5,036 nt of DNA from an uncultured Acidimicrobium sp. (GTDB taxonomy: Bacteria > Actinomycetota > Acidimicrobiia > Acidimicrobiales > Ilumatobacteraceae). Below are positions 1 to 5,036 of the stretch, piece by piece. The notes beneath the pieces were generated by a model. That model saw only the letters and a list, made by a program, of their open reading frames with translations. It was not told the DNA's origin and did no database searches. The translations under genes were made by a program, and so were the position numbers. Positions within the stretch are counted from its first letter, which is position 1. The number at the start of each line of letters is the position of its first letter. The stretch spans positions 1 to 5,036 of the forward strand of contig CAINLH010000350.1 of assembly GCA_903850275.1 (NCBI GenBank), given 5' to 3'.

Positions 1-1
1 C

Positions 2-409
2 CCAGCCCGTATTTGGAAACAATTCATGGATGCAGCACACATCAATTTGCCGATAGAGGATTGGGAAGCGCCGCCAGACGCAGTGGCCACCGAAACCCGC
101 CCAGACCCGTCGCCAATGCGCATTTACTTGCCCGGCAACGAGTGTCTTGCGAAGGTCGTTTCCGGGACTGTTCCGCCAACGATTGCGCCGCCGACTACAA
201 AGCTTGGAAAGCCTGCGCCAACAACCACCACTATCCCATTTGACCCAACGAATACGGTGGTCATCAACGTTGTCGACCCAGGTACGACCATTTCACCAAC
301 AGACACCAACCCCTACTCGCCAACAAACACCATCAGGATCGGCGAGTATTGGGTGTATGAATGCGCCGCTCCGTTTCCTGCCTCTGTGCAAACAGTCGAA
401 GCAGGCTAA
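2..409 (+). CDS. Class A penicillin-binding protein, C-terminal end (partial, 5' end outside window)
   Basis: The reading frame is open to the left edge, so only the last 135 residues are visible. The fragment starts PARIWKQFMDAAH, which matches the segment that closes the transpeptidase domain of bifunctional penicillin-binding proteins (the P-A-x-I-W-x-x-F-M pattern). These enzymes polymerise and cross-link peptidoglycan on the outer face of the membrane. The catalytic SxxK, SxN and KTG motifs would lie upstream and cannot be checked. After the domain edge comes a tail of about 110 residues rich in Thr and Pro (about 50-110), with the short motif PTNT occurring twice, and two cysteines at fragment positions 48 and 121 that could form a disulfide outside the cell. 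An internal ATG at 26 exists, but the domain edge begins before it, so it is not the start. The zinc-ribbon gene follows after 3 bp, suggesting cotranscription. The family call rests on one short motif plus the tail. Confidence 0.72.
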   Translation, partial: PARIWKQFMDAAHINLPIEDWEAPPDAVATETRPDPSPMRIYLPGNECLAKVVSGTVPPTIAPPTTKLGKPAPTTTTIPFDPTNTVVINVVDPGTTISPTDTNPYSPTNTIRIGEYWVYECAAPFPASVQTVEAG

Positions 410-412
410 TTC

Positions 413-1132
413 ATGAGCGAGTTGGCCGATCTTTACGCGGTACAACTTTCGGATATTGCAATTGCCCAATCCAAGCATCGTCTCTCGCATCTTCCTGAAA
501 TTGAACTACACACATCTACAAAGAACGACGTTGCGTCCATCAAAAAATCGTTAGACGAAACTGCTGCTCGAATTGCTGCGGCGAAAAAAGAGATAGCCGA
601 CCTGGAGGTTGCAGGTCATGCCAATGACGCCGCGATTGCTCGATTGAACAAGCAACTGAAAACTGTTATTGCGCCGCGCGAAGCCGAGGCACTGCAACAT
701 GAGATCGCGACATGTACTCAGCAACGATCACAACTGGATGATCGCGAGCTGGTGTTGTTGGAGTCAGTTGACTTGTGTGAGCGTGAACAAGAGCAAATAT
801 CGTTGCAACTTGTGCATGCCGAACAGCTGCATACTGCTGCTGCAGAAAAGCTCGCAGTGGCCCAGCGTGAAGAAAATCAAAGTCTTGAGCGGCTGGTTCA
901 GCAACGAAGTGCGCAATCGTTGGTGGTGCCCGCTTCGTTGTTGGGCACGTACGAAGCCAAGCGCAAACATCGGCCAGACGGCGCAATCGCAAAGTTGTCT
1001 GGCCCTACTTGCGGAGCCTGCCACCTCGATATCGCCCAGGGCGAAATCAGTGCACTTCGGGCGCTACCCGAAACCGAACGCCCAGAGTGCCCGCACTGCG
1101 GTTGCTTCATCTTTTTCGACGTTGGTTACTGA
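413..1132 (+). CDS. Coiled-coil zinc-ribbon protein (COG1579 / DUF164 family)
   Basis: The 239-residue product has the layout of the COG1579 family: a long, charged, Ala/Glu/Lys/Gln-rich helical hairpin (about residues 10-175), then a C-terminal C4 zinc ribbon. The ribbon cysteines are C200 and C203 (CGAC) and C226 and C229 (CPHC), with an extra C231. The family is proposed to bind nucleic acid or act as a scaffold, but its biochemical role is not settled. The ATG at 413 lies 3 bp after the preceding stop; a purine-rich stretch (GAAGCAGG) in the tail of that gene can serve as ribosome binding site. The length is normal for the family and both ends look intact. From memory, members of this family often sit near rnpB in actinobacteria, which agrees with rnpB lying about 1.1 kb downstream here. 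The stop overlaps the next start (TGATG), pointing to translational coupling. Confidence 0.88.
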   Translation: MSELADLYAVQLSDIAIAQSKHRLSHLPEIELHTSTKNDVASIKKSLDETAARIAAAKKEIADLEVAGHANDAAIARLNKQLKTVIAPREAEALQHEIATCTQQRSQLDDRELVLLESVDLCEREQEQISLQLVHAEQLHTAAAEKLAVAQREENQSLERLVQQRSAQSLVVPASLLGTYEAKRKHRPDGAIAKLSGPTCGACHLDIAQGEISALRALPETERPECPHCGCFIFFDVGY

Positions 1133-1581
1133 TGCTGTTGTGGTTTGTGGGTACCTCGATAGCGGCAGTATGGTTCGTTTTTCGCGACCCTCAGTTCAAT
1201 TTTCGACTTGTGGTGGTCGGGGCGTTAATCCCCGACATCATCGATGGAATTGGGGGAGGCGCCGGCCCCATGCACAGCGTGGTCACGGTGATAGCGCTGC
1301 TAGCAGTGGTCATGTTGATCACCACCGGCCGTCGGCCCGTTCGCAAGCCTTTGCTGGCACTGATCATCGGTTTGTTCATGCACCTGGTTTTTGACGGCGC
1401 TTTCGCCAACACCAGCATGTTTTGGTGGCCTCTGGGTGGGTTCGCCACCTATGAGCAGGCTTTGCCGTCCATCGACCGAGGCTGGATCAACGTTGGGCTC
1501 GAGCTGGTGGGTGTCGGCCTCATTCTTTGGGTTCGGTCGCAGATTGGCCCGATTGGCAAGAAAATCCAGCAAACCCAATAA
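1132..1581 (+). CDS. Small multi-pass membrane protein, DUF457/YdjM-like (putative membrane-bound metal-dependent hydrolase)
   Basis: I chose the ATG at 1132, inside the TGATG overlap with the previous stop, because the 41 codons before it in frame encode Arg-rich sequence that is only a shadow of the zinc-ribbon gene, while a membrane helix starts at once after it. The 149-residue product has about four or five hydrophobic segments (roughly 3-18, 23-38, 50-65, 73-90 and 120-135). Conserved-looking polar residues lie in or next to them: P34-D35 with D38, H48-S49, and H84 with D88 in GLFMHLVFDG. This PDxxD, HS and HLxxDG pattern is what I associate with the DUF457/YdjM family, named as membrane-bound metal-dependent hydrolases; true substrates are largely unknown. 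No Shine-Dalgarno sequence is visible, so translation probably depends on ribosomes finishing the zinc-ribbon gene. The family assignment is by motif memory and moderate; that it is an integral membrane protein is clear. Confidence 0.7.
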   Translation: MLLWFVGTSIAAVWFVFRDPQFNFRLVVVGALIPDIIDGIGGGAGPMHSVVTVIALLAVVMLITTGRRPVRKPLLALIIGLFMHLVFDGAFANTSMFWWPLGGFATYEQALPSIDRGWINVGLELVGVGLILWVRSQIGPIGKKIQQTQ

Positions 1582-1664
1582 ACATAAGGGTGTGACGTCA
1601 GTCGAGGGATATCATTTCCCGCTTTTCGGTGCAAGGGTTAAGTAAAATTCATTAACCACCGAAA

Positions 1665-1674
1665 GTGAGCCCCC
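1665..1674 (+). other. C5 tract joining an out-of-frame GTG start to the signal peptide (possible frameshift)
   Basis: A GTG at 1665 is followed by AG and five C residues (1670-1674). Read as written, GTG is in a different frame from the signal peptide of the downstream secreted protein, and the TG of this GTG forms a TGA (1666-1668) in the correct frame. Removing one C would give MSPIPSRLRLIV..., a standard signal peptide start with charged residues and then a hydrophobic core. The tract could be an assembly or sequencing error, a true mutation, or a slippage site. No strong Shine-Dalgarno sequence precedes the GTG. Confidence 0.45.
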
Positions 1675-2196
1675 ATTCCGTCTCGTTTACGTCTGATCGT
1701 TGCCCCAATCTTCATCGTCGCAGCCCTTGGCTTGGGTTCGGCCACCTTGAAGCTGGAGATTCCGCCCGCCGAAGCAGCATTTCGGGAGGCTGACGGGTCG
1801 GTTGAAACGACCCCAATGGCTCCGCCGTGGTCGAAGTGCCCGCAATGGTTCGACACAGCGATTCGGTTTTGGCCGGCAAGCCAGTGGCCAATCATCGATC
1901 ACATTTTGCACCGTGAGTCTCGTTGCCTTGTTGACGCGTTTAACCCAAAGGACACCAACGGCAAGCCCTCGTATTCCCTCTTTCAGGTGAATGCATTTTG
2001 GTGCAGCCCAGTGGAGTTCTACGCGGGTGGCTTCTTGCAAGAGAAGCGAATACTTTCGACGTGTGACGACCTGTTCGATGTTGAAAAGCAGTTCGCCGCG
2101 GCTCGAGCCATTTATGTCGAGGGGCTTACGCGCCACGGTTACGGCTGGCGCTCATGGGGTTTGAGGCCCACGTTCAAACCTGAAACAGTTTTGTAA
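1675..2196 (+). CDS. Secreted lysozyme/lytic-transglycosylase-like protein (start uncertain)
   Basis: The frame is open from 1669 to the TAA at 2196. Its first 20 or so codons encode Arg residues followed by a hydrophobic run (LIVAPIFIVAALGLG), a clear signal peptide. No ATG, GTG or TTG lies before this run; the first codon of the listed span is ATT at 1675, and the first standard start is TTG at 1732, which would lose the signal. An out-of-frame GTG at 1665, one base away, is the likely original start. The mature part carries ILHRESRC, where the Glu (E62 counted from the TTG) fits the catalytic acid of the SLT/lysozyme fold, then SYSLFQVN, which fits the SYGLFQIN-type motif, and later FAAARAIY, the usual third helix. 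Four cysteines (36, 64, 91, 111 from the TTG) suit a protein outside the cell with two disulfides. Expected role: cleavage of peptidoglycan glycan strands, in keeping with the penicillin-binding protein upstream. It converges with rnpB, with 4 bp between the stop and helix P1. Confidence 0.75.
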   Translation: MPSRLRLIVAPIFIVAALGLGSATLKLEIPPAEAAFREADGSVETTPMAPPWSKCPQWFDTAIRFWPASQWPIIDHILHRESRCLVDAFNPKDTNGKPSYSLFQVNAFWCSPVEFYAGGFLQEKRILSTCDDLFDVEKQFAAARAIYVEGLTRHGYGWRSWGLRPTFKPETVL

Positions 2197-2200
2197 AAGT

Positions 2201-2594
2201 GACGGTGAGTTGGCCTATAAGCGGGGTTCTGTAGTCGTCGCAATTTCTCGCGCCAACCGATGACCATCCCTCTGTGCAACCTACCCGAGAGTTGCTGGCT
2301 ACGAATAGCCAACGAGCGGACAGCTCATGCTCTCTGCATGGTCTTGCTTCGAATGGGGATACCAAGCCGCACAAGTTGCCTCATGCGCTGGTGCGCTCTT
2401 ACCGCACCGTTTCAGCCTTGCCTGTGACGATGGCTTTGCAGCCACTGCCCATCGGCGGTTTGTTCTCTGTTGCACCACACGTCAGGTCGCCCCAACCTGG
2501 CTCTCGCCAGCATTCTGTCCTGTGAAGCCCCGACTTTCCTCAATGAATAAGTGCAAGCACTTGTTCACCGCGGTCACCCGGCCTACTCACCGTC
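2201..2594 (-). ncRNA. rnpB: RNase P RNA, bacterial class A (M1-like)
   Basis: This is the catalytic RNA that removes 5' leaders from pre-tRNAs. Read on the minus strand it contains the universal blocks GAGGAAAGTCGGGGCTTC, ACAGAGAACAAACCGCCGAT, GGTAAGAGCGCACC, GGGTAGG and CAGAACCCCGCTTATAGGCC. Helices found by eye: P1, GACGGTGAGTAGGCC (2594-2580) with GGCCAACTCACCGTC (2215-2201), 14 pairs and one A/A mismatch; P2, GGTGACC (2578-2572) with GGTCATC (2265-2259); P3 hairpin at 2543-2568; P4, AAG-U-CGGGG (2536-2528) with CCCCGCTT (2226-2219), keeping the bulged U; P15, GAGAG (2334-2330) with CTCTC (2291-2287), next to the GGU that binds the tRNA CCA end; a UUCG-capped stem at 2296-2311; and P19 at 2234-2257. 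About 394 nt is normal for class A. P18 seems to be missing. Exact ends are inferred from P1. Confidence 0.96.
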
Positions 2595-2600
2595 GCGATC

Positions 2601-2630
2601 AGTGTACGGGGGTCAGCAGGTGACGTTGTC
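2601..2630 (-). promoter_or_regulatory. Probable rnpB promoter
   Basis: On the minus strand TACACT (2606-2601) is a good -10 box, and the first G of helix P1 (2594) lies six bases beyond it, the right distance for a transcription start. The -35 region is weak: GACAAC (2630-2625) sits 18 bases upstream and overlaps the last codons of the ferritin-like gene, which ends at 2613. Readthrough from that gene could also supply rnpB transcripts. Confidence 0.5.
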
Positions 2631-3425
2631 GTAGATCAAGCCGTTGAGGCTTGGAGTTTCCATGTTCAGGGATGGCTTAACGCCTTCGGCGTTCGCCTTG
2701 CCCAAAGAAACCTGAATGATGGCCAGTGCACCGAATGCACTAGGTACCGAGGCAACGTTGGCTTTGCCTGTTGCTTCGTTAACCGTTGGGCCTACAGATG
2801 CAAATCCAGGGTTGAGTACTTGTGCCAAGACCACCGCGTGTCGTGCCTCGTCGTGTGCAATGCGCATTGCATCGCCACGCAACTTGGGGCTGGTGAGTGA
2901 ACCAACAACACCCTGGTATGTCTGAGTGGCAAGGTTCTCTAGCGCGTGTGCAAGTGCCACAACGTCTCGGCTCGTGTCTTCGTTGCCTTCGGTCGTGATC
3001 AACTTGAGCGCAGGCTGAATGTACAAACGATCGACACGCTCGTTGGCGCACTCGTGTGCTTTTCCACCAAGGGAAACAACAAGCGAGTTAATTGCTGCCG
3101 CGTGGGCCACGTGGTCGTCGCGGAAACGTTTTGCTGCGTCGGAAAGTTTTGCAAAATCACCAGTGAGCAAACCGTCTTCGATCACCATGTTGTAGGTGTC
3201 AATTGCGTTGTACTCAAGCGATGCCGCGGTGCGAAGCAAGACGATGTCGGTGATGTCGCCGCTGTTGGCAGGCTGAAGAGATGGAACCGACCCGGCACTT
3301 GCAATGTTGGCGCTGCTCTGAACACCGCTTTGTTTGCCACATGCCGCGAGGAACGCGGTGCCACCGATGGAGAGCGCGCTAATACGAAGAAGTTCGCGAC
3401 GCGAAAGATTTTCGAAGTTGCTCAT
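2613..3425 (-). CDS. Tat-exported ferritin-like domain lipoprotein
   Basis: The 270-residue product starts with a twin-arginine signal (SRRELL, residues 8-13), a hydrophobic stretch and a lipobox FLAAC with the modified Cys at 29, so it should be exported folded by Tat and anchored as a lipoprotein. A Ser/Ala-rich linker (30-57) leads to a four-helix domain of the Ferritin_2 (PF13668) type. Candidate di-iron ligands are E71 (SLEYNAIDTY), H105 and perhaps H108 (DDHVAH), E163 (ALENLATQTY) and E193 with H196 (DEARH). About 70 residues follow the last helix, ending in Cys270; C126 and C270 are the only other cysteines and might pair. Its ATG overlaps the stop of the preceding ferritin-like gene (ATGA), so translation is probably coupled. 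The domain family is clear; whether it binds iron, another metal or none, and whether it stores, oxidises or senses, cannot be read from the sequence. Confidence 0.88.
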   Translation of the reverse strand: MSNFENLSRRELLRISALSIGGTAFLAACGKQSGVQSSANIASAGSVPSLQPANSGDITDIVLLRTAASLEYNAIDTYNMVIEDGLLTGDFAKLSDAAKRFRDDHVAHAAAINSLVVSLGGKAHECANERVDRLYIQPALKLITTEGNEDTSRDVVALAHALENLATQTYQGVVGSLTSPKLRGDAMRIAHDEARHAVVLAQVLNPGFASVGPTVNEATGKANVASVPSAFGALAIIQVSLGKANAEGVKPSLNMETPSLNGLIYDNVTC

Positions 3426-3964
3426 GGTGCCACCGTCGTTTCAGGAGTTGCTGGTGCGGACGAAGCAGGAGCAATCGAGGCCGCAGGGTTGTCAAGTGCG
3501 CTAGAAAGAGACAGCGTCGGAAGTGTGCCGAACACGGCTGCATGTCGAGCCTCGGCGGTGATGATCGAGGCAACGAGTTGCGCTCCATCAATTCCCTCTA
3601 AGTTGCCGAGAATGTCGATGTGGGTCTTTGCGAGCGTGTTTTCCAGTGCTTGCAGTGTTGCGTAGATGCTCTGCATGGTGGTGAGCTGGCCAACATAAGT
3701 CTGATAGATCGATTCGTTGCGACGGTTAGTCGCCTCTTTTCCAAGTAGCCCGTTGATTGCTTGGGCGTAGGCCTTGTGGTGTTCGGTAAACATAGACAGC
3801 ATCGCAGCCTCGTCGCCGGTGAACTTGGAGGAAGAAACAACTGTTGCGTACAAGTCGTGCACGGCAAGTTCGGCTTCTTGAGCGAACGCAAGCAGCTGCT
3901 TGTCGTTGCTCGTTGGCTGTTTTGGTGGCGCGCTACGCGGTGCGCGTTGCTTTGCGATGGGCAC
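3422..3964 (-). CDS. Ferritin-like domain protein without signal peptide
   Basis: The 180-residue product has the same four-helix pattern as the following gene's product and looks like its paralogue: E32 in AELAVHDLY, H62/H63 in FTEHHKAYAQAIN, E108 in LQALENT, and E138 with H141 in AEARHA. The FxxxHxA(H/Y)AxAIN motif is shared, though the second His of the partner is Tyr66 here. The N-terminus (about 22 residues, basic and Pro-rich) has no hydrophobic segment, twin arginine or lipobox, so by itself the protein would stay in the cytoplasm. The C-terminus (about 155-180) is a Pro/Ala/Ser/Thr-rich tail, a type more common in exported proteins. The GTG at 3964 is supported by a strong AAAGGA 8 bases upstream. 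The gene follows the FGGY kinase after 56 bp and overlaps the Tat lipoprotein gene by 4 bp. A metal-dependent role is plausible but unproven. Confidence 0.85.
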   Translation of the reverse strand: MPIAKQRAPRSAPPKQPTSNDKQLLAFAQEAELAVHDLYATVVSSSKFTGDEAAMLSMFTEHHKAYAQAINGLLGKEATNRRNESIYQTYVGQLTTMQSIYATLQALENTLAKTHIDILGNLEGIDGAQLVASIITAEARHAAVFGTLPTLSLSSALDNPAASIAPASSAPATPETTVAP

Positions 3965-3972
3965 GATGTAGT

Positions 3973-3978
3973 TCCTTT
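3973..3978 (-). promoter_or_regulatory. Ribosome binding site fixing the GTG start at 3964
   Basis: AAAGGA, within GGAAAGGAAC on the minus strand, lies 8 bases before the GTG at 3964. It is the best Shine-Dalgarno match seen in the window and decides the start of the first ferritin-like gene. No convincing -35/-10 pair was found in the 56-bp gap, so cotranscription with the kinase is possible. Confidence 0.7.
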
Positions 3979-4020
3979 CCGAAGGTTCAACAAGTATTGC
4001 CCAAACGGGGCGTACTTAAT

Positions 4021-5036
4021 CTAGAAGTCAAGACCCGATAACTCGGGTATCCAACCACCCGCGCGGGAGAGTGCGCTGGCCCATTGTTCCCTGTTCAGAA
4101 CCGCGCTTGGGGCCACCTGTTGGGCTGGTTTCCACGTTGAAACCGCGTCTGGCAAGGTTTTCCACATACCTACGGCGACGCCTGCCAGAAACGCTGCTCC
4201 CAGCGTGGTTGCCTCGGTGACGGGAGACACTTCCACTGTTCGCTGTGTGGCGTTAGCAAGTGCCTGTACGAAGGTGGGGTTCTTGCTCATGCCGCCGTCA
4301 ATGCGGATGCTGTCGATCGTTAGTCCCGAGTCGGCCTGCGATGCATCCACCATGTCTGCACCTCTATGCGCGATTCCTTCGAGAACTGCTCGAACGATGT
4401 GGGCGCGGCTTGTTCCGCGGGTGATTCCAAGCAGCGTTCCCCGAGCACCGTAATCCCACTTGGGCGTACCGAGGCCGAGGAGTGCCGGCACGTAGACCAC
4501 GCCATCGGATGTTTCGACTTGCGACGCAACGTCGTGGCTGTGTTCTGGCGAATCGATCAATTGCATGTCGGTGCACAACCAGTCGATGTTTGTGCCGGCA
4601 GACAACATGATTGCTTCGTTGCCCCAATGGATTCCGTGAGCGTCGCTGTAAGCAACGATTGGGAACGTTCCGCCGGGCAGGCGGTTCGCAGATGTCGGTG
4701 CTGTTGACCCGGTGAATGTGTCGAGCATGCCGCCTGTGCCAAACGTGATTTTGGTTTTTCCTGCAGTGATGCAACCTTGCCCGATAAGTGAACCCTGCTG
4801 ATCGCCAACTAGGGCTGCAATGGGGGGAGCGCCAGGCAATGCGCTGGCGGTGCCAATGACACCAGATGAAGGAACAACGTTCGGCATCATTGCAACATCA
4901 ACACCCATGATGTCAAGCGCGCGACTTGACCATTTGTGTGAGTTCGCGTCAAACAAACCGGTTACTGCGGCGTTGGAATGGTCGGTGACGTGCAATTCAC
5001 CATTGGACAAAACATAAGCAACCCAAGTATCCACCG
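4021..5036 (-). CDS. Glycerol kinase-like FGGY carbohydrate kinase (partial, N-terminal part outside window)
   Basis: The visible 337 residues correspond to about the last two thirds of an FGGY kinase of roughly 500 residues; the first visible full codon, GTG for V-D-T-W, aligns with the VDTWL of glycerol kinase and is not the real start. Markers in order: HVTDHSNAAVTGLFD (16-29), GDQQ with the catalytic-base Asp at 78, the FGTGG nucleotide loop (98-102), GLGTPKWDYGARG, ITRG, QADSGL, RIDGGMSKNP and GAAFLAGVAVGMW near the end. Gene family is certain. The substrate is less so: in E. coli GlpK the Phe 25 residues after the catalytic Asp contacts glycerol, and here that position is Met103. Glycerol phosphorylation to glycerol 3-phosphate is still the best guess from overall similarity; another polyol or sugar is possible. 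The TAG stop at 4021 lies 56 bp before the ferritin-like gene, and the reason for this neighbourhood is unclear. Confidence 0.85.
   Translation of the reverse strand, partial: VDTWVAYVLSNGELHVTDHSNAAVTGLFDANSHKWSSRALDIMGVDVAMMPNVVPSSGVIGTASALPGAPPIAALVGDQQGSLIGQGCITAGKTKITFGTGGMLDTFTGSTAPTSANRLPGGTFPIVAYSDAHGIHWGNEAIMLSAGTNIDWLCTDMQLIDSPEHSHDVASQVETSDGVVYVPALLGLGTPKWDYGARGTLLGITRGTSRAHIVRAVLEGIAHRGADMVDASQADSGLTIDSIRIDGGMSKNPTFVQALANATQRTVEVSPVTEATTLGAAFLAGVAVGMWKTLPDAVSTWKPAQQVAPSAVLNREQWASALSRAGGWIPELSGLDF

Noticed and set aside
669..1394. A 241-codon plus-strand frame overlapping the zinc-ribbon and membrane-protein genes
   Set aside because: Its product is Cys/Trp/Arg-rich and crosses the junction of two real genes; it is a frame shadow.
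1593..1600. The 8-bp palindrome TGACGTCA after the membrane-protein gene as an operator
   Set aside because: It occurs once, with no second copy or nearby regulator; an 8-bp palindrome of this kind can arise by chance.
1687..2136. A 149-codon minus-strand frame opposite the transglycosylase-like gene
   Set aside because: It is the mirror of a frame with clear SLT-type motifs; its own product is Arg-rich with no recognisable motif or ribosome binding site.
2176..2192. Inverted repeat AAACCTG-AAA-CAGTTTT as a bidirectional terminator
   Set aside because: The stem is short and AT-rich with a mismatch and lies inside the end of the coding sequence; too weak to call.
2274..2623. Plus-strand frames of 83 and 98 codons inside the rnpB region
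   Set aside because: The region is explained by RNase P RNA helices on the opposite strand; the frames have no ribosome binding site or motif.
2946..3665. A 239-codon plus-strand frame across both ferritin-like genes
   Set aside because: It spans two well-supported genes on the other strand, including their overlap, and its translation has no domain pattern. It is an antisense shadow.
3999..4011. GCCC-AAACG-GGGC hairpin between the kinase and the first ferritin-like gene as a terminator
   Set aside because: The stem is only 4 bp with no T-tract behind it on the minus strand.
1..5036. CRISPR array, insertion sequence, tRNA, attachment site or phage remnant
   Set aside because: I saw no spaced direct repeats, terminal inverted repeats, transposase or integrase motifs, or tRNA-like cloverleaf; gene content and base use look chromosomal throughout.

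Overview
The window fits a moderate-GC member of the Actinomycetota, most likely the Acidimicrobiia (the Ilumatobacter-like freshwater or marine lineages). This rests on GTG starts, the actinobacterial style of the RNase P RNA, a Tat lipoprotein with a ferritin-like fold, and a Thr/Pro-rich extracellular tail on a penicillin-binding protein. No database search was possible, so the taxon is an inference from protein style.

Left half, plus strand (1-2196). The window opens in the last 135 codons of a class A penicillin-binding protein. Three bases later comes a coiled-coil zinc-ribbon protein of the COG1579/DUF164 type. Its stop codon overlaps (TGATG) the start of a small multi-pass membrane protein resembling the DUF457/YdjM membrane-bound hydrolases. 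After a gap of about 90 bp lies a secreted lysozyme or lytic-transglycosylase-like protein. Its signal peptide is readable, but no ordinary start codon is in frame with it; a C5 tract sits exactly where a one-base shift would join it to a GTG start.

Centre, minus strand (2201-2594). The 400-base stretch without a protein gene is rnpB, the class A RNase P RNA. Its P1, P2, P3, P4, P15 and P19 helices can be paired by eye. It has a compensatory base-pair change in the catalytic P4 helix and appears to lack helix P18. Its probable -10 box lies in the gap just after the upstream ferritin-like gene.

Right half, minus strand (2613-5036). Read in the direction of transcription, a 5'-truncated glycerol-kinase-like FGGY kinase is followed, 56 bp after its stop, by two ferritin-like genes that overlap by ATGA. 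The first product has no signal peptide; the second is a Tat-exported lipoprotein. rnpB follows directly. The two ferritin-like proteins look like paralogues that may form one complex.

Overall, cell-wall genes run rightward and converge on rnpB, while the kinase and ferritin-like pair run leftward into it. Most of the window is ordinary core or near-core genome. The points worth a second look are the RNase P RNA structure, the leaderless/Tat ferritin-like pair, and the frame problem at the start of the transglycosylase-like gene.
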